Origin: Streptomyces mashuensis
Lineage (GTDB): Bacteria; Actinomycetota; Actinomycetes; Streptomycetales; Streptomycetaceae
Assembly: GCF_014654785.1 (NCBI RefSeq)
Contig: NZ_BNBD01000003.1
Coordinates: 372,001 to 436,000 of the forward strand
Length of the DNA stretch: 64,000 bases
Reading direction: 5' to 3'
Shown here: one piece after another, positions 16,396 to 24,460 of the stretch
How the letters are laid out: each line of letters begins with the position of its first letter
How positions within the stretch are numbered: the stretch's first letter is position 1
The notes under the pieces: generated by a model
What the model saw: only the letters and a program-made list of their open reading frames with translations
What the model was told of the DNA's origin: nothing
Databases searched by the model: none
Program-made: the position numbers and the translations under genes

Positions 16396-17154
16396 TCAGT
16401 GGGCGTCGAGCGTGACGGTGAAGGAGAAGCGGTCGCCCCGGTACCGGATGCGGGCGACGTCCACGACGCGGCCGGTGTCGTCGTAGGTGACGCCGGTGTA
16501 GTGCAGGATCGGGCTGAGCAGCGGGACGTCGAGGAGCCGGGCGGTCTCGGGGTCGGCCAGGCGGGCCTCGACGGTGTCGGTGATGCGGCTGATGCGCACG
16601 CCGACGGTGTCGCGCAGCACCTTGGTCATGGGCCAGCGGGCGAGGTCGGCGACGTCGATGCGGGCGGCGAGGTCGGGGCGGACGAGGTTCTCCGCCCAGT
16701 TGGTGGGTTCGCCGCCGTCGGCGTCGTGCCGCAGCCGGCGGTAGGCCACCGCCTCGGTCAGGTCCGGGAAGTGCTCGGCGAGCTCGGCGGGGACGGGGCA
16801 GGGGCCGTGGCCGAGGACGGTGGTGGGCTCGCCGGACTGCTGGGCGACGATGGCGTCCACCGAGCCCAGCAGCCGGACGGGCGCCCCCTGCCGCGCGCCG
16901 GCCTCGATGAAGGTGCCGCGCCGGCGGTGCCGGCTGATGAGCCCCTCGGCCTCCAGTTCCTTCAGTGCCTGCCGCATGGTGAGGACGCTGACGCCGTAGT
17001 GCTCGGCGAGGGCGTCCTCGGTGGGCAGGCGCAGCGGGTCCTGCGGGCGGCGGCCGAGTATGGAGGCGCGCAGCGACTGCGAGACCTGGTACCACAGGGG
17101 CAGCTTGCGGTTGAGCGCGAGGGAGTCGGGGGCGAAGGTGCTCTGCGGGGTCAC
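16396..17154 (-). CDS. GntR family regulator (HutC type) next to hmgA
   Basis: A 252-residue regulator with an N-terminal winged helix (about 15-85: YQVSQSLRASILG, RLPTEDALAEHYGVSVLTMR, LISRHRRRGTFI) and a C-terminal UTRA ligand domain (about 100-245, ending DVARIRYRGDRFSFTVTLDAH). This is the HutC subfamily, which senses small metabolites. It lies 41 bp downstream of hmgA on the same strand, so it is the obvious candidate regulator of tyrosine/homogentisate catabolism; this is inferred from position. The GTG at 17154 has GGAG upstream. Confidence 0.85.
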   Translation of the reverse strand: MTPQSTFAPDSLALNRKLPLWYQVSQSLRASILGRRPQDPLRLPTEDALAEHYGVSVLTMRQALKELEAEGLISRHRRRGTFIEAGARQGAPVRLLGSVDAIVAQQSGEPTTVLGHGPCPVPAELAEHFPDLTEAVAYRRLRHDADGGEPTNWAENLVRPDLAARIDVADLARWPMTKVLRDTVGVRISRITDTVEARLADPETARLLDVPLLSPILHYTGVTYDDTGRVVDVARIRYRGDRFSFTVTLDAH

Positions 17155-17195
17155 GGGTGCTCCGGCGGAAGGTGCGGCCCGGCGGACCGGCGGCG

Positions 17196-18527
17196 TCACG
17201 GACGGAAGTGGCGCTCCAGACCCTGCCACACCCGGTCGTACTCCGGTTGCAGGTGGTCGGCGGTCGCGGCGGCCGGGGTGAGCGTGACGGGCCAGCGGGT
17301 CTCGAACATGAAGGCCAGCCCGTCGTCGATCTTCTGCGGGACGAGGTCGGCGGAGCTGGCCCGCTCGAAGGTGTCCCGGTCGGGCCCGTGGGCGCTCATC
17401 ATGTTGTGCAGGGAGCCGCCGCCGGGCACGAAGCCGCCCTGCCCGCCGGTCTTGGCGTCGTAGGCGCCCTCGATGAGGCCCATGTACTCGCTCATCACGT
17501 TGCGGTGGAAGTAGGGCGGCCGGAAGGTGTCCTCGCCCACCAGCCAGCGCGGCGCGAAGACGACGAAGTCGACGCCGGCGAGGCCGGGGGTGTCGGAGGG
17601 CGAGGTGAGGACGGTGAAGACGGACGGGTCGGGGTGGTCGTAGCTGATGCTGCCGAGGACGTTGAAGCGGCGCAGGTCGTAGACGTACGGCACGTGGTTG
17701 CCGTGCCAGGCGACGACGTCCAGCGGCGAGTGGTCGTAGGTCGCCGACCAGAGGTTGCCGCAGAACTTGTTGACGACCTCGACCGGGCCGGTGACGTCCT
17801 CGTACGCGGCCACGGGGGCCAGGAAGTCGCGGGGGTTGGCGAGGCCGTTGGCGCCGATGGGGCCGAGGTCGGGGAGGACGAAGGGGCGGCCGTAGTTCTC
17901 GCAGACGTAGCCGCGGGCGGTGGCGTCGAGGAGCTCGACGCGGAACCGGACGCCGCGCGGGATCAGGGCGATGTGGCCGGGCTCCGCGCGCAGCAGGCCG
18001 AACTCGGTGCGCAGCAGGAGCCCGCCCTGCTGGGGGACGATGAGCAGTTCTCCGTCGGAGTCGCCGAAGACGCGGGTCATGGAGGTGTCGGCGGCGTAGA
18101 GGTGCACGGCCATGCCGGTGCGCTGCGCGGCGTCGCCGTTGCCGCCGAGGGTCCACAGGCCGGCCAGGAAGTCGGTGCCCCGCGGCGGTTCGGGCAGGGG
18201 GTCCCAGCGGAGCCGGTTGGGGTCGGGCACGGTCTCGGTGAAGGGGGCGCCGCGCAGGGCGCCGTTGTCGGTGCGGGTGAAGGGCGGGTGGGCCGCCGAG
18301 GGGCGGATGCGGTAGAGCCAGGAGCGGCGGTTGGCGTGCCGGGGCTCGGTGAAGGCGGAGCCGCTCAGCTGCTCGGCGTAGAGGCCGAGCGGGGCGCGCT
18401 GCGGGGAGTTGCGGCCGACCGGCAGCGCGCCGGGCAGGGCCTCGCTGCTGTGCTCGTTGCCGAAGCCGGACAGATGGTCCAGTGCCTCGGCGGTCTTGCG
18501 TGCCTGCTCGTTACCGGTACCGCTCAT
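17196..18527 (-). CDS. hmgA: homogentisate 1,2-dioxygenase
   Basis: A 443-residue iron enzyme that opens the ring of homogentisate to maleylacetoacetate in tyrosine/phenylalanine breakdown; cytosolic, usually hexameric. The N-terminal signature [19 protein letters not shown] and [11 protein letters not shown] are diagnostic. The C-terminal iron site region is [18 protein letters not shown], with the His and Glu ligands. [18 protein letters not shown] follows. Length is normal and no residue appears missing. The ATG at 18527 has GGGAG upstream. The promoter carries direct repeats. A GntR and then a TetR gene follow on the same strand. Confidence 0.96.
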   Translation of the reverse strand: MSGTGNEQARKTAEALDHLSGFGNEHSSEALPGALPVGRNSPQRAPLGLYAEQLSGSAFTEPRHANRRSWLYRIRPSAAHPPFTRTDNGALRGAPFTETVPDPNRLRWDPLPEPPRGTDFLAGLWTLGGNGDAAQRTGMAVHLYAADTSMTRVFGDSDGELLIVPQQGGLLLRTEFGLLRAEPGHIALIPRGVRFRVELLDATARGYVCENYGRPFVLPDLGPIGANGLANPRDFLAPVAAYEDVTGPVEVVNKFCGNLWSATYDHSPLDVVAWHGNHVPYVYDLRRFNVLGSISYDHPDPSVFTVLTSPSDTPGLAGVDFVVFAPRWLVGEDTFRPPYFHRNVMSEYMGLIEGAYDAKTGGQGGFVPGGGSLHNMMSAHGPDRDTFERASSADLVPQKIDDGLAFMFETRWPVTLTPAAATADHLQPEYDRVWQGLERHFRP

Positions 18528-18547
18528 CGCGTGCTCCCACCGCCGAC

Positions 18548-18600
18548 GGATTCCTATGGAAGACCGTAGGATTCCTGGCGGGGCACGTCAATGGAATCCC
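18548..18600 (-). promoter_or_regulatory. hmgA promoter with repeated operator-like boxes
   Basis: On the minus strand TTGACG, 17 bases, TACGGT forms a good sigma-70-type promoter (18561-18590). Two copies of AGGAATCC (18548-18555 and 18569-18576) are exactly 21 bp apart. One touches the -10 and one lies between the -10 and the gene. A third, inverted copy (GGGATTCC, 18594-18600) sits upstream of the -35. Two helical turns of spacing suggest binding of a dimeric repressor such as the neighbouring GntR. Confidence 0.55.
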
Positions 18601-18614
18601 GGGGCGGCGTTCCG

Positions 18615-19133
18615 CTACGGCACGCCCACGCCCCATCGAGGCGAGGGGAGCTGGACGAGCAGCAGGGTGATTCCGGCCAGGAGCACCTCCCGCGTGGCGG
18701 CGTCGAGCCCGTTCCACTTGGACGACTGCCACATGGCGAACCACTCGCCGCCTATGGCCATGAAGCCCAGCCCGAACAGGAGCAGCAGCATCACCAGCCC
18801 CACGGTGGTGAGCCGCCGGGCCCGGCCGTGGCCGAGCGTGCGCCCGGCCAGCCCGCGCACCCACTGGACGGTGGCCGCCAGCAGGACGAGGGCGGCGGCC
18901 GTCTCCCAGGCGATGATCGCCACGTAGACGGCGTCCTGGAGGGCGTGGTCGGTGATGGCGCGCCACATCAGGTCGGGGTCCTGGAAGGTGGTGTCCATGG
19001 CCAGGACGTGGCGGACGAATTCCTCGTTGGTACCGAAGTCGGTGATGTTGCCGAAGGCGACGAGCGCCGTGGAGACCGCCACCGTGGCGGTCAGCGCCAG
19101 GGCCGCCGCCGGCAGCGTGCGCTCAGCGGTCAT
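18615..19133 (-). CDS. DUF2165 family membrane protein
   Basis: A 172-residue integral membrane protein with four hydrophobic segments. Typical DUF2165 features are the early FGNITDFGTNEEFVRHVLAM loop, the DPDLMWRAI stretch and a near-terminal GGEWFAMWQSSKWNGLDAA. Function of the family is unknown. The ATG at 19133 lies 120 bp from the start of a divergent TetR gene, with which it may share an operator. Confidence 0.82.
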   Translation of the reverse strand: MTAERTLPAAALALTATVAVSTALVAFGNITDFGTNEEFVRHVLAMDTTFQDPDLMWRAITDHALQDAVYVAIIAWETAAALVLLAATVQWVRGLAGRTLGHGRARRLTTVGLVMLLLLFGLGFMAIGGEWFAMWQSSKWNGLDAATREVLLAGITLLLVQLPSPRWGVGVP

Positions 19134-19186
19134 AGGGCCATGCTGCCCGGGGTCCGGGGACGGTACGCCTGCGGCCGGTACGCCCG

Positions 19187-19214
19187 CTGAGCGCCCGCTC
19201 AGGCGGCGGTAGGG
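19187..19214. promoter_or_regulatory. palindromic operator and promoter between DUF2165 and TetR
   Basis: A perfect inverted repeat CTGAGCG-CC-CGCTCAG (19187-19202) lies directly upstream of TAGGGT (19209-19214), a good -10 for the rightward TetR gene. The left arm would coincide with the -35 region. Short palindromes of this kind are typical TetR autoregulatory sites. Confidence 0.55.
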
Positions 19215-19253
19215 TGAGCTGTCATACCGTCGCACCGGAGAGCGGGGCACAGC

Positions 19254-19871
19254 ATGCAGACGCAGCCGCGGCCGCAGGAGTGGGCCGACGTGACGCCCGA
19301 CACCGCGCGGCGGCTGCTGACCGCCGCCGTGCAGGCGTTCGCCGAGCGCGGCTACCACGCCACCACCACGCGTGACATCGCCGCCCGCGCCGGCATGAGC
19401 CCCGCGGCCCTCTACATCCACTACCGCACCAAGGAGGAGCTGCTCCACCGCATCAGCGGCGTGGGCCACCGGCTCGCCCTCGGCATCCTCGACCGGGCCC
19501 GCGCGAGCGACGGCACCCCCGCGGAGCGCCTGGCCCGCGCGGTGCGCGACTTCGTGCGCTGGCACGCCGAGCACCACACCACCGCGCGCGTGGTGCAGTA
19601 CGAGCTCGGGGCGCTGTCCGCCGAGCACCACGCCGAGATCGTCGCGCTGCGCCGCAGCTCCGAGGCGGCCGTACGGCAGATCGTCGAGGACGGCGTGGCG
19701 GCCGGGGCGTTCCGCGTGCCCGACGTGCGCGGCACGACGCTGGCGGTGCTCTCGCTCTGCATCGACGTCGCCCGCTGGTTCCGCGCCGACGGGCCCCGCA
19801 CGCCCGAGGAGGTCGGCGAGCTGTACGCCGGCCTCGCGCTGCGCATGGTGGGGTGCGACGACGGTGCGTGA
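19254..19871 (+). CDS. TetR/AcrR family transcriptional regulator
   Basis: A 205-residue regulator. HTH: LLTAAVQAFAERGYHATTTR, DIAARAGMSPAALYIHYRTK, EELLHRI. The C-terminal domain (about 75-200) is all-helical, with a His-rich turn WHAEHHTTARVVQYELGALS. The start at 19254 has a GGAGAG site. It is divergent from the DUF2165 gene across a palindrome and is followed 31 bp downstream by soxR. Ligand and targets unknown; autoregulation is inferred from the palindrome. Confidence 0.87.
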   Translation: MQTQPRPQEWADVTPDTARRLLTAAVQAFAERGYHATTTRDIAARAGMSPAALYIHYRTKEELLHRISGVGHRLALGILDRARASDGTPAERLARAVRDFVRWHAEHHTTARVVQYELGALSAEHHAEIVALRRSSEAAVRQIVEDGVAAGAFRVPDVRGTTLAVLSLCIDVARWFRADGPRTPEEVGELYAGLALRMVGCDDGA

Positions 19872-19889
19872 GCCGCGGACCGCCTGGCG

Positions 19890-19895
19890 TAAGGT
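19890..19895 (+). promoter_or_regulatory. -10 element of a leaderless soxR transcript
   Basis: TAAGGT ends six bases before the GTG of soxR, the same spacing as at 7910-7915 and 45551-45556. Transcription would start at the start codon. Confidence 0.45.
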
Positions 19896-19901
19896 CGCAG
19901 G

Positions 19902-20348
19902 GTGCCGCAGATTTCCACCAAGGTCCAAGAACTGTCGGTCGGCCAGCTTTCCGCGCGCAGCGGGGTGGCCGTCTCCGCCCTGCACTTCTACGAGTCCAAA
20001 GGGCTGATCAGCAGTCGCCGCACCTCGGGGAACCAGCGCCGCTACACCCGTGACGCGCTGCGCCGGGTGGCCTTCATCCGGGCCTCCCAGCGCGTGGGCA
20101 TCCCGCTGGCCACGATCCGGGAGGCGCTCTCCCGGCTGCCGGAGGAGCGCACGCCCAACCGGGAGGACTGGGCGCACCTGTCCGAGACCTGGCGCGAGGA
20201 GCTGGACCAGCGCATAGCCCGGCTGACGAAGCTCCGCGACCTCCTCGACGGCTGCATCGGCTGCGGCTGCCTGTCCCTGGACCGGTGTGCGCTGTCCAAC
20301 CCCGACGACCTCATCGGCGCCCACGGCAGCGGTTCGCTGCTGGGCTGA
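19902..20348 (+). CDS. soxR: redox-sensitive transcriptional activator SoxR
   Basis: A 148-residue MerR-family regulator. The N-terminal HTH is [20 protein letters not shown] with the wing [21 protein letters not shown] dimerisation helix follows. The C-terminal 2Fe-2S cluster motif [12 protein letters not shown] has all four cysteines (C118, C121, C123, C129; C-x2-C-x-C-x5-C). In streptomycetes SoxR responds to redox-active secondary metabolites rather than general superoxide. The start is a GTG at 19902 without a strong ribosome site. No SoxR box was recognised in the window. Confidence 0.93.
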   Translation: MPQISTKVQELSVGQLSARSGVAVSALHFYESKGLISSRRTSGNQRRYTRDALRRVAFIRASQRVGIPLATIREALSRLPEERTPNREDWAHLSETWREELDQRIARLTKLRDLLDGCIGCGCLSLDRCALSNPDDLIGAHGSGSLLG

Positions 20349-20390
20349 ACCGCCGTACGGCGCTCCCCGGGAGGCTCCCGGGGAGCGCCC

Positions 20391-21002
20391 TCACACCGTC
20401 GCGAACCGCCCGGCGAGGGCGCGTCGACGGGCCGCGGACAGCGCCGCGGGGGTGAGGACGGACACGGGCACCACGATGCCGCAGTCGGTGCAGACCGGGC
20501 CCTGGAGCGGGCAGCGCTCGAGGTCGGTGCGCCATTCGATGCGGTCCTGGCCGCAGACGGGGCAGGCGTGGCCGGGGTGGGACTCCATGGCCCGGATCAC
20601 CCGGCGCAGCACCTCGGCCAGCCGCAGCTCCGGCTGGTGGTCGGGCGACGCGCACGGCACGATGTCGCAACCGCCCCAGGTGTTGCGGTGCCAGTCGTCG
20701 ACGGCGCTGGGCTGGCGGACCCCGCCGTGCTTCTCGATGCGGCGGCGGCCGGCGAACTCCGCCTCGTAGGCCAGCCAGACCTCACGCGCCTCCTCCAGCT
20801 CGGCCAGCGCGGTCAGCAGGCGCGCCGGGTCGGGGGCGCGGTCGTCGGGGTCGAGGCCCGCGCGGGCACACAGGTGCCGCCAGGTCGCGCGGTGCCCGTA
20901 GGGCGCGAAGCGCTCCAGGCACTTGCGCAGGCAGGTGCGCCGCAGCGCGATGGTATTGCGCGGATTGCGTACTTCTCGGGCCAGTGCTCTGAAACCTGCC
21001 AC
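20391..21002 (-). CDS. hypothetical protein with CxxC zinc-ribbon-like pairs
   Basis: A 203-residue protein I cannot assign to a named family. The N-terminal third is basic and helical (RNTIALRRTCLRKCLERF). The middle has LEEAREVWLAYEAEFAGRRR and NTWGGCDIVPC. The C-terminal part has two CxxC pairs, CPVCGQDR and CTDCGIVVP, about 25 residues apart, likely a zinc ribbon. The GTG at 21002 was chosen because GGAGG lies ten bases upstream; a longer start at 21095 lacks this. It converges with soxR, 42 bp away. Confidence 0.65.
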   Translation of the reverse strand: MAGFRALAREVRNPRNTIALRRTCLRKCLERFAPYGHRATWRHLCARAGLDPDDRAPDPARLLTALAELEEAREVWLAYEAEFAGRRRIEKHGGVRQPSAVDDWHRNTWGGCDIVPCASPDHQPELRLAEVLRRVIRAMESHPGHACPVCGQDRIEWRTDLERCPLQGPVCTDCGIVVPVSVLTPAALSAARRRALAGRFATV

Positions 21003-21173
21003 TGCAATCCCACCTCCGGTGGTGCGGACTCGGCTCGACGAGGAGCTCGACAGCTCGACATGGAAGGGACGTAACGCGCCGCCGATCGGATCCATCGGGT
21101 TTCTCCGGGATCCGCCCGGGGGCGGGGCACGCCGACTCCCGCACTGCTACCCCGGCCGGGCGTGTGGATGTGG

Positions 21174-21208
21174 GGATCCGCGAAGGTGGCGGAGAAGGTG
21201 GCGGATCC
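21174..21208. repeat. inverted repeat framing a 12-bp tandem duplication
   Basis: GGATCCGC (21174-21181) and GCGGATCC (21201-21208) are perfect inverted arms. They enclose two tandem copies of GAAGGTGGCGGA (21182-21205), the second overlapping the right arm. It lies downstream of the alpha/beta hydrolase gene and upstream of the zinc-ribbon gene, both minus strand, so it may end one transcript or control the next. Confidence 0.5.
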
Positions 21209-21267
21209 TCGTCGCCGGGCGTCCGGCGGAGCGGCGGTGCGGGTGGTGCCGGCGGTGCCGGTGTCCG

Positions 21268-22593
21268 TCAGCGGACGAGGCCGCCGGCCAGCAGGACGAG
21301 CCGGGCCAGCTCGCCGTGGCAGATGTCGCTGTGCGCGCCGGCCGGCGGGCCGCCGCGCCGCACCACGGCCGAGACGTCGACGTTGACGCAGCCCGAGGCG
21401 GGCAGCGGGCCCGCCAGGGCGTGCGCCAGGTCGAGGGTCACGGTGCCGCCGACGTCCTGGACGCCGTCGTGGCCGAGGGCACCCCAGCGCCGGTCGCCCA
21501 GGCCCAGCAGGGTGCTGTCGTCGCCGGAGATGCGGGACGCCAGCGGGTAGAGGAGCGACAGCGACAGGTCGTGCCGGGAGTGGCAGCACAGCACGGGGCC
21601 GCGCACCTTCGCCGGCGCGCCCCGGAGCGCGCCCCCGCGGCCGGTGGCGAAGGGCAGCTGCGGCGTGAACGCGTAGTGCGAGAAGGCGCCCTGGAGCAGC
21701 GTGAGGGAGCGCACGCCCCGCGCGTGCTCCGGCAGGGCGTCCACGGCGAACGACATGAGCCGGGCGCCGAAGCTGTGCCCCACCAGGTGCACCCGCAGGT
21801 CCGGCGCTGCGGTGGCCAGCACGCCCAGGGCGGGGCCGAGGCCGCGCTGCCCGACCTGGCCGGCGCGCCGCTTCATCTCCCAGTACGAGCACTGGCGCAG
21901 GAGCTCCAGGGCGCCGCGCCAGAGGGTGCCGGGCAGGCCGCCGAGGAGGGCGTCGTCGCCTTCCGCGGCGCTCGCGGTGGTCAGGGCCTCGGTGAAGAGG
22001 GTGCACAGCTCGTGGGGGTCCTCGGTGAGGACGGCGGGCAGCGGGTCGGGGCCGGTGGGCGGCTCCAGGTCGTGGTCGGCCGGGCCGGGCGCGGTGGCGA
22101 GCCGGCGGGCCAGCCCGGCGAACTCGGCCAGCTCGGCGGGGGTGGGGTCGCCGGGGCCGCGGGAGAGCAGCACCTCGATGCGGTCGAGGGCCGCGCGGTG
22201 GGCGGGGAGGACGGCGGCGAGGGCGTCGAGCGTGCCGGCGGGCAGACCGGCGCCGGCGGGCAGGGGGGCGGCGGCGCGGGGCCCGTCGGGGAGGACGGGG
22301 AGGTCGGCGAGGCGTTCGTCGGTGAAGCGCATCGACGGCCAGATCACCCCGGCGTAGCCGAGGCGCGCGGTGCCGCCGAGGGCGGCGAGGACCTCGGGGA
22401 AGGGGTCGAAGAAGCGACCGTAGAGGCTCCTGGCGAGGGAGCGGTTGTTGTTCCAGCCGTGCGCGAAGACCACGAGGTCCGTCAGGCCGGCTCCGGTCAC
22501 CGTGGCGACCAGCGCGTCGAGTTCGTCCCGGGCGACGCCGCCCTCGGCGTCGAAGGTCAGCTCGGCGTACGGCGCGACACGTATCCCGTCCAT
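21268..22593 (-). CDS. alpha/beta hydrolase-like protein
   Basis: A 441-residue cytosolic protein. The first strand and oxyanion region appear as DLVVFAHGWNNNRSLARSLY. The nucleophile elbow is LRVHLVGHSFGARLMSF (Ser274), followed by PVLCCHSRHDLSLSLLYPL, the region of the acidic residue. A long insertion, about 90-210, rich in Pro and Ala, separates strand and elbow. The C-terminal GHDGVQDV resembles the catalytic His region. Substrate unknown; automatic annotation sometimes calls relatives kinases, which the sequence does not support. The ATG at 22593 is the only plausible start. Confidence 0.7.
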   Translation of the reverse strand: MDGIRVAPYAELTFDAEGGVARDELDALVATVTGAGLTDLVVFAHGWNNNRSLARSLYGRFFDPFPEVLAALGGTARLGYAGVIWPSMRFTDERLADLPVLPDGPRAAAPLPAGAGLPAGTLDALAAVLPAHRAALDRIEVLLSRGPGDPTPAELAEFAGLARRLATAPGPADHDLEPPTGPDPLPAVLTEDPHELCTLFTEALTTASAAEGDDALLGGLPGTLWRGALELLRQCSYWEMKRRAGQVGQRGLGPALGVLATAAPDLRVHLVGHSFGARLMSFAVDALPEHARGVRSLTLLQGAFSHYAFTPQLPFATGRGGALRGAPAKVRGPVLCCHSRHDLSLSLLYPLASRISGDDSTLLGLGDRRWGALGHDGVQDVGGTVTLDLAHALAGPLPASGCVNVDVSAVVRRGGPPAGAHSDICHGELARLVLLAGGLVR

Positions 22594-22789
22594 GGCGTCC
22601 CCCTGTATACGGCCGGATGTGCGCGCATCTTCCTGCCGTCAAGAGGGGGTGTCCAGCCTTTGTAGGACTGTTTGACCGCCGGGGGGTGACCGTCCGCTCA
22701 GATGTGCTCGTCGTGTGCCGGGCGGGGCGGGGGCCGGGTACGGGTGCGCGGAGCCGGCCGGCCCCGGGGAGAGGGCGGCCGGGCCCGGG

Positions 22790-23065
22790 TCAGGCGTGGT
22801 TGCCGAACAGCGAGCGGCGCAGCCGCCGGAGGGGTGCGAAGAGGGAGACCCGGGCGGTACGGCTCTGGCTGAGGCTCTCGCCGGCCCGTGCCCGGTCACG
22901 CGACGTGAGCTCGCGCATCAGGACGGCGGCGCCCTCCACCTCGCCCTGCGGCAGGGCGGGCCCGCCGAGAACCGCGAGGTGACGGTCCAGGCGCGCACTC
23001 GACGCACCCGTGCCGCAGTTGATGGCAGGCACCCGCGGCCTGCTGCGCATAGTTATCTGATCCAT
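22790..23065 (-). CDS. small conserved hypothetical protein
   Basis: A 91-residue basic protein. The most striking segment is RPRVPAINCGTGASSARLDR, then HLAVLGGPALPQGEVEGA and MRELTSRDRARAGES. The C-terminus RVSLFAPLRRLRRSLFGNHA is strongly basic and amphipathic. No signal peptide. I have no functional assignment. The ATG at 23065 has GGGGAG five bases upstream; a GTG four codons earlier is less likely. A TAGGGT -10 element lies 43 bp upstream inside AGGGT-A-ACCCT. Confidence 0.6.
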   Translation of the reverse strand: MDQITMRSRPRVPAINCGTGASSARLDRHLAVLGGPALPQGEVEGAAVLMRELTSRDRARAGESLSQSRTARVSLFAPLRRLRRSLFGNHA

Positions 23066-23377
23066 GAGACTCCCCACCCGTACGAGGCACCCGGCCCAGG
23101 CAGGGTAACCCTATCGCCCCATCGCGTCACCCGCGCATTCGCGTGACGGATTCACCACCGCGTCAAGGCTGTTGACGAAGGCGGCGGGAATCCGCTCGGC
23201 GGTGCGCGCGCAGGCATGGACAATACGCCACGGGGGCGGGGGAAATCACGCTCCGTCGCGCTCCGGCGCGGGAGTTTCGTCCGGTTCGCTCTGCGGGAGG
23301 AGGGGGCGCGGCCGGCGGCCGCGCCCCCTCCCGCCCCCGGGGTGCCGACGTGCCCGGGAGACGGTGGCCCGCCGCGT
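23066..23377. other. intergenic region with promoter and hairpin
   Basis: 312 bp between the small hypothetical gene and the end of the SGNH lipase gene. It holds a likely -10 (TAGGGT on the minus strand, 23108-23113, inside the palindrome AGGGT-A-ACCCT) and a GC hairpin described separately. The remaining sequence shows no supported gene. Confidence 0.5.
23299..23331 (-). terminator. terminator hairpin after the SGNH lipase gene
   Basis: A nearly continuous GC palindrome, about 13 bp of stem, centred at 23315, 47 bp beyond the lipase stop. It has no T-run. Confidence 0.65.
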
Positions 23378-24217
23378 TCAGGGACGGACGCCCGCCAGCC
23401 GGCTCGCGGCCGACGTCATCACCGGCAGGTAACCACCCGCGTGGCCCGCGGCCGTCGGGTGGTACGACTCGTCCACCGGGAAGGTCACGCTGTGCAGCCA
23501 CGCGCTGCCCGAGCACAGTTCGTGGCCGGCGAAGGTGGTGGTGACGTTCCCGTACGCGAAGCCGTGGGCGGCGGCGCGCTGGGAGATGACGGAGTCGATG
23601 AGGTCGGCGGCGCCGTTGATGGCCTGCCTCTTGGTGTCGCTCAGGCCGGCGCAGAGCACCCCGGTCTTGTAGAAGCGGGGGTAGCCCAGGACGACGACCT
23701 TGGCGGAGGGCGCCTTGGCCCGGATGGCGTTGTAGACGGTGTCGAGACGGCCGGGCAGCTCGTTCTTGACGAAGGTGCGGGCGGTGGCGATCCGGTCCAG
23801 GCAGGCCTGGTCGGAGTTGAGGACGCAGGTGCTCATGGTGTCGCCGAAGCCGGCGTCGTTGCCGCCGATGCTGATGCTGACCAGGCCGGTGCCGGAGTTC
23901 AGGGGGCCGAGCTGGCCGTTGAGGACATCGTTCGTCCGGGCGCCGGAACACGCTGCGAAGGAGAACTTCGACGGGGAGTGGGCCGCGGCCCACAGGGCCG
24001 GGTAGGACTTGGAGCTGCGTTTGCAGTCGCCGCCGGCGGGGTCGTAGCTGCCGGCGCCGGTGCCGGAGGAGTAGGAGTCGCCGAGGGCGACGTAGGAGGG
24101 GCCGGCCGCCTGGCGTTCGCCGGCGGCGGCGGCGCCGGCCCCGCCGAGGGCGAACGTGGCGGCGAGGGCGAGCGCGGAGACGGCACCCGCGAGCCGGGAT
24201 CTGGGGGGTGTGTGCAT
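23378..24217 (-). CDS. secreted SGNH/GDSL-family lipase
   Basis: A 279-residue exported hydrolase. Signal peptide about 1-33 (AGAVSALALAATFALGGAGA). Block I VALGDSYSSGTGAG holds the nucleophile Ser48; block III is SISIGGNDAGFGD with the oxyanion Asn; block V is VDESYHPTAAGH with the Asp/His pair near 249-253. Six cysteines in three likely disulphides follow the pattern of Streptomyces GDSL lipases such as the SCO1725 type. It hydrolyses fatty acid esters outside the cell. The ATG at 24217 has GGAGA upstream. It is divergent from the polysaccharide locus. Confidence 0.93.
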   Translation of the reverse strand: MHTPPRSRLAGAVSALALAATFALGGAGAAAAGERQAAGPSYVALGDSYSSGTGAGSYDPAGGDCKRSSKSYPALWAAAHSPSKFSFAACSGARTNDVLNGQLGPLNSGTGLVSISIGGNDAGFGDTMSTCVLNSDQACLDRIATARTFVKNELPGRLDTVYNAIRAKAPSAKVVVLGYPRFYKTGVLCAGLSDTKRQAINGAADLIDSVISQRAAAHGFAYGNVTTTFAGHELCSGSAWLHSVTFPVDESYHPTAAGHAGGYLPVMTSAASRLAGVRP

Positions 24218-24355
24218 GGAATCTCCTGTAGCAAGGGTTTCGGCCACCTCTGTGGTAGCAACACGCCGCGCTTCAAGGAAGTGTCCATGACAAAATTCGA
24301 TGACCCCTGGCCGTTCGGGCCCGCCCCGGCCCCGGCAAGTCCTCAACGTCTTTTT

Positions 24356-24372
24356 GTCAACGTTCAGTTGAC
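24356..24372. promoter_or_regulatory. inverted repeat between lipase and polysaccharide locus
   Basis: GTCAAC-gttca-GTTGAC, perfect six-base arms. The left arm overlaps a perfect TTGACA on the minus strand and the right arm a TTGACT on the plus strand. It could be an operator shared by the divergent transcripts. Confidence 0.35.
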
Positions 24373-24392
24373 TGACACGCGGTCGTCATGTC

Positions 24393-24421
24393 TTGACGGG
24401 TCCTGCCGACTGCGCGACATT
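24393..24421 (+). promoter_or_regulatory. candidate promoter of the polysaccharide locus
   Basis: TTGACG, 17 bases, GACATT. The predicted start lies about 33 bp before the ATG at 24461. The -10 is imperfect. Confidence 0.35.
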
Positions 24422-24460
24422 GAAGCCCGGCATCCGGCGCTTCGGGGGGCAAAGTCGCCA

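Noticed and set aside
21268..22593. Serine/threonine kinase function for the 441-residue protein
   Set aside because: No kinase motif is present; the GHSFG elbow and HGWNNN segment point to an alpha/beta hydrolase fold.
22680..22790. Possible small gene between the alpha/beta hydrolase and the small hypothetical gene
   Set aside because: Open frames here have no ribosome site and no protein-like composition.
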